From assembly GCA_038238115.1 (NCBI GenBank), contig JBBRYB010000046.1, forward strand, positions 1 through 22,185: a DNA stretch of 22,185 bases, read 5' to 3'. The notes below the pieces were generated by a model that worked only from the letters and a program-made list of their open reading frames with translations, was not told the origin of the DNA and searched no databases. This DNA is from JBBRYB01 sp038238115. GTDB taxonomy: Bacteria > Actinomycetota > Actinomycetes > Propionibacteriales > Nocardioidaceae. Each line of letters starts with the position of its first letter. The first letter of the stretch is position 1. A program made the position numbers and the translations under genes. This document shows, piece after piece, positions 6,470 to 13,428 of this stretch.

Positions 6470-7924
6470 ATGACCACTGATAGACATACGAGTATGGAGC
6501 CCTCCACGGTGTCGGACCGCAATACAGCGATCGTCGCGGCGATTGGACGAGGCGTCTCCCTGCGGACGGTCTGTGCCGTCTATGAGATCGACGCCATAAC
6601 TGTGCGCCGCGCTGCTGAGGCTGCGGGGCAGCCTATGCCAGTCGACCTAGCGGGACCGGTCGTACCGATTGCCCCGCGTGAGTCTGAGATGCTTCGGAGA
6701 GCCCTGGATGGTGAGGACTTTAGTGTCATAGGGCGGGCGCATGGAGTCTCACGCGAATGGGTCCGGCTGGTCGTCAAGAAGCACACCGGGCTCAGTGCCA
6801 AGGACCTGAAGGCAGCCCGCGACGCGGCGCGGCAACAGTTCAAGGTGCATCGAGCGCGCGACCTGGCGAGCAATGACCCGGTTCTTCCACTGGACGAGTT
6901 GGCGGGGCAGGCTGGCCTATCGGTGCGAGAGGCCGAGATTGTCCTTGGGCCAGCGGAGTCAGCGCGCCGTCGACGTGGAAAAATCGTCACGCCGGCAACG
7001 GATCGGGGCCGACTCCTTAATGACCTGCGCCGCATCGCGTCAATCCCAGGCGGTGAGCCGCTATCGGGACCGTTCTACGACAACCATCGCGGTGACGGAC
7101 TGTCGAGTGCCCGTGTCGTTCAGGTCTTCGGGACTTGGTCCACAGCATGCGCGGAAGCGGGAGTCGAGGCACCGATTGCAGCCCGCACCGACTACACGCA
7201 GGGCTGGTCGCGCGAGGATTGCTTGCGCTGGGTGCTCGAATACCTCCGATCGACAGAAAGACCGACCTACGCTGGGTACGACTCCTGGTCGCGCGGTAGA
7301 GCCGGAGCGCCATCGGCCGGCACGGTGAGGCTTCGATGCGGCAAGTGGATCGCGACAGTCAGCGACGCCTATGCACTGCAGGCCGGCAACGCACTAGGTC
7401 CGGTTGCGGAGTTCGGCGAAGGCCCCGGGATCGATACCGGTTCATCCGTGTCTCTGCCGCCGCCGGGCGACGATCCCACGCCGGATGAGCCGCCGGCGGC
7501 GGGCGATAGGCCGGTCGATCCTGAAGAGATGTCAGGGCAGGGCCGTCAATTCGAGTTGGAAGTTCGCATGAAGGTAGAGATGGCGGCTCAAGAGCGACTC
7601 ATGGCCTACTACCGGAGTCGGGGGTGGCAGGTGATCGACACCCATATCGACTCGCCGTACGACGCCGTGGCGACCAGGGGCGTTGAGACGCTGTATTTAG
7701 AAGCGAAGGGAACGCGGTCGGGAGGTGCAACCGTGCTCGTCACACGGGGAGAGGTCGAGCACGCGCGAGCACATCCCGGGAGATGTGTTGTGGGCATTTG
7801 GTCAGGAATCGGATTTGACGAGAGCGACGCCGTCCGTTCCGACTCCGGCGTGTTCCGGGTTCTCCCCTTCGACCCTGACTCAGGTGAACTAACGGTCGTT
7901 GGTTACGAGTGGAGGCCGCACTAG
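6470..7924 (+). CDS. HTH / HNH-associated repeat / DUF3883 nuclease-like protein
   Basis: The ATG start at 6470 gives 484 aa. Residues about 15-160 contain three helix-turn-helix-like segments (AIGRGVSLRTVCAVYEIDAITVRR-type at 21-48, DFSVIGRAHGVSREWVRLVV at 83-102, LDELAGQAGLSVREAEIVLG at 141-160). Residues about 180-300 hold two copies of the homing-endonuclease-associated HNH-repeat DNA-binding unit (FGTWSTACAEAGV at 220-232; CGKWIATVSDAY at 290-301). After a Pro/Asp linker (320-355) comes a DUF3883/NO VEIN-type PD-(D/E)xK domain: AQERLMAYYRSRGW, PYDAVA (Asp398), LYLEAKGT (Glu411, Lys413), TRGEVEHARAHP. The inferred role is sequence-directed DNA binding with nuclease activity. It is the longest intact gene between two degraded zones. 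Confidence 0.78.
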   Translation: MTTDRHTSMEPSTVSDRNTAIVAAIGRGVSLRTVCAVYEIDAITVRRAAEAAGQPMPVDLAGPVVPIAPRESEMLRRALDGEDFSVIGRAHGVSREWVRLVVKKHTGLSAKDLKAARDAARQQFKVHRARDLASNDPVLPLDELAGQAGLSVREAEIVLGPAESARRRRGKIVTPATDRGRLLNDLRRIASIPGGEPLSGPFYDNHRGDGLSSARVVQVFGTWSTACAEAGVEAPIAARTDYTQGWSREDCLRWVLEYLRSTERPTYAGYDSWSRGRAGAPSAGTVRLRCGKWIATVSDAYALQAGNALGPVAEFGEGPGIDTGSSVSLPPPGDDPTPDEPPAAGDRPVDPEEMSGQGRQFELEVRMKVEMAAQERLMAYYRSRGWQVIDTHIDSPYDAVATRGVETLYLEAKGTRSGGATVLVTRGEVEHARAHPGRCVVGIWSGIGFDESDAVRSDSGVFRVLPFDPDSGELTVVGYEWRPH

Positions 7925-8195
7925 CGAGACTCACCAGCGAGCAGACGCGAGCGAGGCCGCTCCCTCGCTTCCTCCACGTGGCGAACTTCCAGCCACATGT
8001 CGAATCCACGGGCAGATTTGCCAGCGGCCTTCACCTCGATCAACCGGCCTCGCTCTGAACGTTAGCCGGTGCCCCTCGGTGGCGAGTGTCAAGGGCCGTC
8101 CGACCCTGCCGTCGCTCGGACTCGATTACGTAGGCGATGGCGGCGTCCCCGACCGCCTTGTTGCCCCGAATCTCCGGGTGCATGGGTTCAACCAC
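7921..8195 (-). pseudogene. Frameshifted DUF3883-like gene fragment
   Basis: On the minus strand GTG 8195 (or ATG 8183) opens MHPEIRGNKAVGDAAIAYVI, running to a TGA near 8043. Shifting frame by one base there continues as GRLIEVKAAGKSARGFD, then MWLEVRHVEEAR, ending at TAG 7921-7923. The two parts together match the N-terminal helix and the ExK core of a DUF3883 domain. The expected strand after VEEAR is missing, so it is also truncated. It converges on the 484-aa gene, which has an intact domain of the same family, and overlaps its stop by 4 nt. It is a dead relative, not an inverted copy of that gene's coding sequence. Confidence 0.72.
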
Positions 8196-8287
8196 GCTCC
8201 TATCGTGTGAGACTCAGGTCCGTCAGCGCAAGCGCCAGGAGGGGCCGCCCAGGACCACCCGTGGGCACTGAGACGGGAGACTCCCAG

Positions 8288-8506
8288 ATGCACGAGTACA
8301 CGAAGGCGGTCTACGACTACATCCACACCCTCGGGGAGGTGGGTGACGAGGTACCGACGGCCATCTGGCCGTACCTCGCCAGCAGGTACGACCTGACACC
8401 GACGGAAACCAGGCGAGCGAGGCGGTCAGCGATGGATGAGTTGAGTCGCCTCGGACTCGTTGAGCGGATCAACGTTCGCGGACGCTACGTCCGCATCCTG
8501 GGTTGA
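8288..8506 (+). CDS. Small winged-helix-like protein, 72 aa
   Basis: ATG 8288 is preceded by GGGAG at 8-nt spacing. The protein begins MHEYTKAVYDYIHTLGEVGD and continues with a helix set LTPTETRRARRSAMDELSRLGLVERI and a strand pair NVRGRYVRIL. Helix-helix-helix-strand-strand with ELxxLGLV...GRYV is the shape of a small winged-helix DNA-binding domain, so a regulator is likely. It is 32 bp upstream of the frameshifted gene at 8539 and in the same direction, so the two were probably one operon. No DNA target can be named. Confidence 0.6.
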   Translation: MHEYTKAVYDYIHTLGEVGDEVPTAIWPYLASRYDLTPTETRRARRSAMDELSRLGLVERINVRGRYVRILG

Positions 8507-8538
8507 CCTTCGACCCGACTGACATAGGGAGACGCACG

Positions 8539-9005
8539 ATGGCCAGAGTGCCCGTCGCGGGTCTCCTTGCGCCGGTGCCGATGGACCATTTGAGCGATGG
8601 CATCGAGGTGTGCCGGCAGGAGGGCAAGGTCGCGTTCGGCTCACGGGCCTGGGAGGTCTTCCGTGACCTTCATGCGGAAGCCGGTCCCGGCGCTCCGGTC
8701 CTGATCTACGCCAGTCACTCAGACGCGCCGCTCGGCCCGGTGGTCAGTTGGCGGGCGCGGTATGCCGGGGGTGGAGTCGGTGGGTGGCTTCCATCCAGAC
8801 GGCAGTAGGTACTGGCCTCCGTCAACCCAGGTGGGGCCGGAGGACAAGTCTCGCCACTGCGCAGTCTTCTGGGAGGTGACGGACCTGGAGATGCTCGCTC
8901 CGGACCAGCGAGTACCCATCCGGAGTCTGCACGACCGAAGGGGGCGAAAGTACGCTGCTGACTTCGTTCCGGAGGGTCCCATCCTCCTCAGCAGCACAGG
9001 CTACA
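8539..9005 (+). pseudogene. Frameshifted hypothetical gene
   Basis: ATG 8539 has AGGGAGA about 7 nt upstream. The first frame codes MARVPVAGLLAPVPMDHLSD through VVSWRARYAG. A run of five G at about 8767-8771 then throws the frame, and removing one G continues directly as GVESVGGFHPDGSRYWPPST, through DKSRHCAVFWEV and GRKYAADFVPEGPILL. Both halves have good codon usage and sequence that looks conserved, so the original product was roughly 155 aa. I do not recognise a function. It could also be a sequencing error at the G run. The right boundary is approximate. Confidence 0.6.
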
Positions 9006-9304
9006 GTGACCGCCGGGAATCGGTGCGGCCAGGAAAGATGTGGACCCATAACGGGGACGCTGGAGGAACATGCACAGCGACTGCACGACTGGCTCGCGAC
9101 GGCGGTGGTACGGACCTACGCACCAGTCAACTACTCGTACGCCGGGGCGACCATCGGGCTTCCTCCCAAGTTTCTTACGCAGCGACTGGACAGGGTCGCT
9201 GAGTCAAAGTGGGACCGGGACACCACACCACCGATCCCGTCGCTGAGCGAAGGGGCTGCCACGAGTTCTTCAAGGCGCGCAGCCACACGATCACCTCAGA
9301 TTGA
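9006..9304 (+). pseudogene. Frameshifted small hypothetical gene
   Basis: The readable frame starts at or after GTG 9006 and codes LEEHAQRLHDWLATAVVRTY, APVNYSYAGATIGLPPKF and LTQRLDRVAE, ending TPPIPSL near 9240. A one-base shift then continues as GCHEFFKARSHTITSD and stops at 9302-9304. The first part looks like an HTH-like helical domain. The PPIPSLV...GCHEFF pattern recalls a family of small actinobacterial proteins whose function I do not know. It follows the other frameshifted gene at 8539 closely and was probably in the same operon. Confidence 0.5.
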
Positions 9305-9343
9305 TCGGCGTGTAGATGCCAGTCGGCATGGCTGGCTTCTGGG

Positions 9344-9832
9344 TTACCCGTCAGGCAGGGACTCGTTCCAGGGATGACCGGGCGGCAGCCCCACTCGTTC
9401 CTCCTTTGACCGACTGCGAATCCACGAGGGAAGCAGAACAGGGACGTCTGAGGTCGGCGTACCCAGCAGATCCCAACGGTCCTCGTACCCCCTCCATACG
9501 GTCGCATTGATTCGAGCGAGCGCCAGATCCGTGTTCCGGCGGCCCTCCGGAACGGTTGGGTCCGTGCGCCAGGTCTGATGTGCCACCCACGTCGCCGCCG
9601 AGAGGTGATTGCGGGGAACGATGAAGGTTCGAGGGGGCTTCGGCAGCGACGGAAGCATCACTAGGGCGAACCACTCGTGTACGGACTTCGCGACCAACTG
9701 CGCCTTGGTTCCCAGAATCCAGGCGGTCTTGTCTCCGTCACCGGAGGCAGTCTTGGCCTGGATCTCTACCGTCGGTCTGCCCGGTAGCCGCGCCGCCACA
9801 TCAAACGCATTGAGCAACTTACCCGCCTTCAC
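9344..9832 (-). pseudogene. C-terminal part of a nuclease-like protein (5'-truncated)
   Basis: The frame ends at TGA 9344 and remains open upstream to about 10030, but only the part from about GTG 9832 looks like protein. It codes NAFDVAARLPGRPTVEIQAK (a D...ExQxK-like core), then HEWFALVMLPSLPKPPRTFIVP, HQTWRTDP, WRGYEDRWDLL and LPPGHPW. I recognise these as the core and C-terminus of an actinobacterial PD-(D/E)xK-like family. The N-terminal GEHWV domain that should precede it is absent here; a matching N-terminal fragment lies just to the right on the opposite strand. No SD precedes 9832. Confidence 0.6.
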
Positions 9833-9874
9833 CGCTTGTGGACAGGTATGCAGTTCCGTGAGCGATACTGCCTC

Positions 9875-10020
9875 ATGGTGGACAACAAGATGGCGAAGTC
9901 GGTCGGGGAGCACTGGGTCTGTGTATGTCTGGCCAGACAGGGTTGCGCACCGGCCCTGACAGGGACGGGCTTGAGCGCACCGACATCTTGGCGGTTGGTA
10001 CGCGCGGCGGTAGGAGTTGA
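9875..10020 (+). pseudogene. N-terminal fragment of a GEHWV-type nuclease-like protein
   Basis: ATG 9875 (or 9890) opens MVDNKMAKSVGEHWVCVCLA, then RQGCAPALT. A one-base deletion near 9959 breaks the frame; the next frame continues RDGLERTDILAVGT and stops at TGA 10018-10020. This is the N-terminal half (GEHWV helix plus DGLERTDILA strand) of the family whose C-terminal half appears on the opposite strand at 9344-9832. It is cut exactly where the phosphatase-like fragment begins, so it is dead. Confidence 0.62.
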
Positions 10021-10022
10021 TG

Positions 10023-10307
10023 ATGAGCACCGAGATCGTGACCGTGTCGTGGAACGTGCAGGGGAACCCCGACGCCTGGGACCGATTGGCCCAGATCCGC
10101 GACCAGTCCGGAGCCCAGTTTGCACTGATTCAGGAGGCCAGACCGCCCCGCTCCTGGCGGTGTCATCCCGACTCAGCGGCGCACGGAGAGTGGAACATCA
10201 CGGCTCACCGCGACCGTAAGCGTCGCTTCGCCTCAGCGGCTGTGATTCTCGATCCAGCACTGACGCTCATGCCGGTCCAACCCCAAGGCCGCGCCGACGC
10301 CAAGTAG
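10023..10307 (+). pseudogene. Truncated copy 2 of an endonuclease/exonuclease/phosphatase-like gene
   Basis: ATG 10023 has GGAG at 6-nt spacing. The 94-aa product begins MSTEIVTVSWNVQGNPDAW and continues AQIRDQSGAQFALIQEARPP, HRDRKRRFASAAVILDPALT. The Asn in VSWNVQG and the Glu in IQEA match the first two active-site positions of the endonuclease/exonuclease/phosphatase superfamily. The rest of that fold (about 150 more residues with the His and Asp motifs) is missing, so no activity is expected. It is better preserved than copy 1 at 5811-6063. Confidence 0.7.
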
Positions 10308-10482
10308 TTGCCGAGCGTCGAGGCTATGGCGTGTTGTGCGCTCGGTTGACACGGATTGAGTCCTGGCGGCTGTTGACCCCACGGAACAGGTCTGTTCGCG
10401 TCCGAGCCAGCAGGGTCGGTTTTCGGAGCGGTGCCCTGGAGCCGTCATCCTGGCTCCGGCTTTGCCGTTCGCCAGGCTCTGC

Positions 10483-10740
10483 CTACTGCTGGCGTACCAG
10501 CGTCCAGCCCTGAGCGTTGACGAACTGGGGCAGTGTCATCCAGGGGATGCTCAGCGCCTCGCACACATCGGGAATCGCGGGCTTGGTCTGGCTACGGTGG
10601 ATCTCTTGCCTGACCACAGTTCCGTTCCAGGCGAGAGCGAGCGCGATAACGAAGGGGTCAGCCCCGTTCCGCGTGCCTCCCTCCGATACCCAGTAGCCGA
10701 GGATGCTGGCGAAGAACCTCGGATCTTGCTGCCCCGGACT
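10483..10740 (-). pseudogene. C-terminal remnant of a DUF4411 (PIN-like) protein
   Basis: A minus-strand frame ending at TAG 10483-10485 reads DPRFFASILGYWVS, then NGADPFVIALALAWNGTVV, KPAIPDVCEALSIPW and LPQFVNAQGWTL. These are the conserved last motifs of the DUF4411 family, PIN-domain-like proteins usually found in toxin-antitoxin-like pairs. The frame has no start codon and none of the N-terminal acidic motifs, so only the last third survives. No antitoxin partner is visible. Confidence 0.65.
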
Positions 10741-10825
10741 CGCGCGACATGCGCACCAGATCTGGAGTAGATGTTGGCGCCCTGTCGCTTCAGGGTCGAG
10801 CGTTCTTGGTGTACAGATCAGCCAT
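10717..10825 (-). pseudogene. Remnant resembling a 4-fold beta-flower small protein
   Basis: From ATG 10825 on the minus strand the frame reads MADLYTKNARP and stops. One inserted base would continue it as TLKRQGANIYSRSGAHVARV. Short repeats of the form LYxxxGRxLxRxGxxIYxxSGxHVARV are typical of the small beta-flower domain. It overlaps the DUF4411 remnant in another frame and is not functional. This is a tentative identification from a short segment. Confidence 0.35.
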
Positions 10826-10903
10826 GGAGTGAGTAAGCCAGAGGGTCACGACTCGGACCCTACTTTTCGCCCATAGACCTGGTCGAGACGACATCATTGA
10901 TGG

Positions 10904-12424
10904 ATGAGAAGCCTCTTCCGGCGGGGGTCAGTGGACGCCAAGCGCCCGCCTGGCTCGCCGGGCCTTACCCCGAGGATGATGCCGTTGGCCTGGCAGGCCG
11001 CCATCGCCGTGGTGGTCGCGTTGCTGGCAGCGGCTGGACTTTACTGGTTCCTGTCGTGGTTGCTAGGTCTTCCTCTGAGGCCGTCGGTCCAACATGCAGG
11101 TCAGCAGAGACTCCTGGAGGATCTAGTCAAGGTCGCTCTGGGGCTCGCTGCTGGGGTAGGAGCTGCAGTGGCGCTTATCGTTGGATACCGAAGGGCTCGC
11201 GTCCAGGAGGCCGCGAGTCATCGCGACGACGAACGGCTCTTCAGCGACCGCTACCAAGAGGCTGCTGGGCTCCTCGGTCACGACAAAGCCGCCGTTCGAC
11301 TCTCCGGCGTGTACGCGATGGCACGACTGGCTGACGACTGGGAGGACCAACGGCAACAGTGCATTGACGTGCTCTGTGCGTACCTTCGACTGCCCTATGA
11401 TCCGGCGTCAAGCGAGCCCGGTGAACGTGAGGTACGGCAGACCGTCGTCCGTCTGATCACGGCCCATCTCCGTTCTGGTGCCGCAACCTCCTGGTGTGGC
11501 TCAGGCCTCGATTTCACGGGGGCGACGTTCGATGGTGGAGACTTCGAGGGGGCGAGGTTCTCCGGCGGCACGGTCTCCTTCGCCGGGGCCGAGTTCTCGG
11601 ACGGCAGGGTCTCCTTCGCCGAGGCCGAGTTCTCCGGCGGCACGGTCTCCTTGGCCGGGGCCGCGTTCTCCGGCGGCACGGTCTCCTTCGCCGGGGCCGA
11701 GTTCTCGGACGGCACGGTCTCCTTCGCCGGGGCCGAGTTCTCCGAAGGCAGGGTCTCCTTCGCCGGGGCCGAGTTCTCCGAAGGCAGGGTCTCCTTCACC
11801 GGGGCCGCGTTCTCCGGCGGCACGGTCTCCTTCTACGGGGCCGCGTTCTCCGGGGGCACGGTCTCCTTCGACGGGGCCGCGTTCTCCGGGGCCAGGGTCT
11901 CCTTCCGCAGGGCGAAGTTCTCCAGCGGTACGGTCTCCTTCGACAGGGTGAAGTTCTCCAGCGGTACGGTCTCCTTCGACAGGGTGAAGTTCTCCGGCGG
12001 CACGGTCGCCTTCGACGTGGCCAAGTTCGCCGGCGGAAGGGTCTCGTTGGACGGGGCCGAGTTCTCCGGCGGCACGGTCTCCTTCGCCGGGGCCGAGTTC
12101 TCCGGCGGCACGGTCTCCTTCGCCGGGGCCAAGTTCTCCGGCGGCACGGTCTCCTTCGCCAGGGTCAAGTTCTCCGACGGCACGATCTCCTTCGAAAGGG
12201 CCAAGTTCTCCGACGGCACGATCTCCTTCGAAAGGGTGCGATTCTACGACGGCAGGGTGTCCTTCGACGAGGCCGAGTTCTGCGGCTGCACCGTCAACCT
12301 CGCAACAGCCGAGTTCTACGGCAGAGCCATCTTCGATCTCTCCAACGCTGGCATCCGGGACGGCTCACCAGGCCCTCTGCTTCCTTCCCCGGTCCCACAC
12401 GGCGTGAATCTACCGGCCGCATAG
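10904..12424 (+). CDS. Membrane-anchored protein with 22 12-residue (pentapeptide-like) repeats
   Basis: This 506-aa protein has two predicted TM helices at about 30-54 and 74-96, and a conserved juxtamembrane segment RYQEAAGLLGHDKAAVRLSGVYAMARLADDW then QQCIDVLCAYLRLPY (116-165), known from actinobacterial pentapeptide-repeat proteins. From Phe219 to about residue 482 there are 22 units starting with Phe at an exact 12-residue interval (consensus FSGGTVSFAGAE), without a single indel. Alternating inward aromatics suggest a right-handed beta-solenoid. The N-terminal helices would anchor the stalk at the cytoplasmic face. ATG 10904 is chosen because it starts the first hydrophobic-charged N-terminal tail. 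It stands alone between the graveyard and the recombinase; its function is unknown. Confidence 0.8.
   Translation: MRSLFRRGSVDAKRPPGSPGLTPRMMPLAWQAAIAVVVALLAAAGLYWFLSWLLGLPLRPSVQHAGQQRLLEDLVKVALGLAAGVGAAVALIVGYRRARVQEAASHRDDERLFSDRYQEAAGLLGHDKAAVRLSGVYAMARLADDWEDQRQQCIDVLCAYLRLPYDPASSEPGEREVRQTVVRLITAHLRSGAATSWCGSGLDFTGATFDGGDFEGARFSGGTVSFAGAEFSDGRVSFAEAEFSGGTVSLAGAAFSGGTVSFAGAEFSDGTVSFAGAEFSEGRVSFAGAEFSEGRVSFTGAAFSGGTVSFYGAAFSGGTVSFDGAAFSGARVSFRRAKFSSGTVSFDRVKFSSGTVSFDRVKFSGGTVAFDVAKFAGGRVSLDGAEFSGGTVSFAGAEFSGGTVSFAGAKFSGGTVSFARVKFSDGTISFERAKFSDGTISFERVRFYDGRVSFDEAEFCGCTVNLATAEFYGRAIFDLSNAGIRDGSPGPLLPSPVPHGVNLPAA
11558..12349 (+). repeat. 36-bp tandem repeat array inside the membrane protein gene
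   Basis: Twenty-two in-frame 36-bp units encode the 12-residue repeats. Many share TTCTCCGGCGGCACGGTC and TCCTTCGCCGGGGCC almost exactly. Neighbouring units are more alike than distant ones (for example the GACGGCACGATC pair near 12173-12236). This fits recent expansion by unequal recombination or slippage, so copy number may differ between strains. Confidence 0.9.
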
Positions 12425-12611
12425 CGGCTGGACATCCACTCCCCGAGTGGCCTCCTCGATCCACTGATTGTGCGCGGCTTCGTCTCTCAAACGACCGGTT
12501 GTGGAAGGGCCAGCCCGGTCATCGTCGAGACGCTTATCAGCGTTCACAACCCATGTCCGGAATCTATGTCTCGATTCGCCATCGAACAATGAGTTGTGAG
12601 ACACTGGACGT

Positions 12612-13229
12612 GTGACCAAGCCAACGAGCAACCAGCCTGCGAACTCCCTGAACGGGACTCTGATCGGCTACGCCCGCGTCTCGACTGAGGACCAGAGTCT
12701 GGACCTTCAGACCGACGCTCTGGATCGAGTTGGCTGTGCTCGGGTGTTCACAGACGTGGCGTCCGGTGCCTTAGCAGAGCGGCCTCAACTGACCGCCGCC
12801 TTGGACTATGTGAGGCCCGGCGACACCCTGGTGGTGTGGCGGCTGGACCGGCTTGGGCGCTCCCTCGGGCATCTGGTGGCGACCGTCCTGGCTCTCCAGG
12901 AGCGCGAGGTCGGTTTCATGTCAACCGAGGAGAGCATCGACACCACGACGGCGACCGGGCGGCTGGTGTTTCACGTCTTCGCCGCCATGGCCGAGTTCGA
13001 GCGGGACCTAGTGCGAGAGCGCACACGGGCCGGTCTGAGGGCTGCACGAGCCCGAGGGCGGGTCGGAGGTCGCAAGCCCGCTCTGAGCCCGCAGAAGGCC
13101 GCTGTCGTCCGTCGCCTATACGTCGAGAGGCAGCACACGGTCGCCGAGATCGCCGCGATGGTGGGCGTCAGCCGAGCGACGATCTACAGGTGCTTGGGGA
13201 GCGATCAGACCAAGGTCTCCACAGCCTGA
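12612..13229 (+). CDS. Serine recombinase, resolvase/invertase family
   Basis: GTG 12612 gives 205 aa. The N-terminal catalytic domain shows GYARVSTEDQSLDLQ with nucleophile Ser24, FTDVASGALAERPQL, GDTLVVWRLDRLGRSLGHL and the long helix EFERDLVRERTRAGLRAARA. A C-terminal HTH follows (about 165-197: LYVERQHTVAEIAAMVGVSRATIYRCL). The size and layout match Tn3-type resolvases and DNA invertases, which cut at res or gix sites and swap strands. All catalytic residues appear intact. No transposase is nearby, so it may be a relic of a transposon that brought cargo in, or a regulator of DNA inversion. A perfect inverted repeat lies 30 bp downstream. Confidence 0.93.
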   Translation: MTKPTSNQPANSLNGTLIGYARVSTEDQSLDLQTDALDRVGCARVFTDVASGALAERPQLTAALDYVRPGDTLVVWRLDRLGRSLGHLVATVLALQEREVGFMSTEESIDTTTATGRLVFHVFAAMAEFERDLVRERTRAGLRAARARGRVGGRKPALSPQKAAVVRRLYVERQHTVAEIAAMVGVSRATIYRCLGSDQTKVSTA

Positions 13230-13258
13230 CTGGACGACGTTGCAGAGCGCTGTCAGGC

Positions 13259-13285
13259 GGGCACCATGGCGGGGTCATGGTGCCC
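13259..13285. terminator. Perfect 10-bp inverted repeat between recombinase and methyltransferase
   Basis: GGGCACCATG (13259-13268) and CATGGTGCCC (13276-13285) are exact reverse complements around a 7-nt centre. A stable RNA hairpin here could end recombinase transcription, although no T tract follows. As DNA it could equally be an operator for the methyltransferase operon or a crossover site for the recombinase. The sequence alone does not decide. Confidence 0.5.
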
Positions 13286-13428
13286 GTAGAGAGCGGATGG
13301 CTAAGTCGTCGGACCAGGACGTGATCCCGTCCCCGGACCCACCCAGGGGAGCCTCCACTCGCAACCGCTTCCGCCGCCCCAGGGTGTCGCCGAGAAGCGT
13401 TGAGTCGGTCTGGGGAAGGATGGTACGC

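Noticed and set aside
9836..10219. 127-aa plus-strand frame as an intact gene
   Set aside because: Only its first about 30 codons match a protein family; the continuation is in the next frame, so it is annotated as a frameshifted fragment.
11558..12349. 36-bp direct repeats resembling a CRISPR array in period
   Set aside because: The units are contiguous, with no unique spacers between them, and encode a regular 12-residue protein repeat in one frame.
11494..12615. Second long plus-strand open frame of Arg/Leu-rich repeats, and minus-strand ENSAPAKET repeats, over the same DNA
   Set aside because: They are shadows of the 36-bp repeat in other frames; only the frame from 10904 has TM helices, a conserved N-terminal domain and a natural ending.
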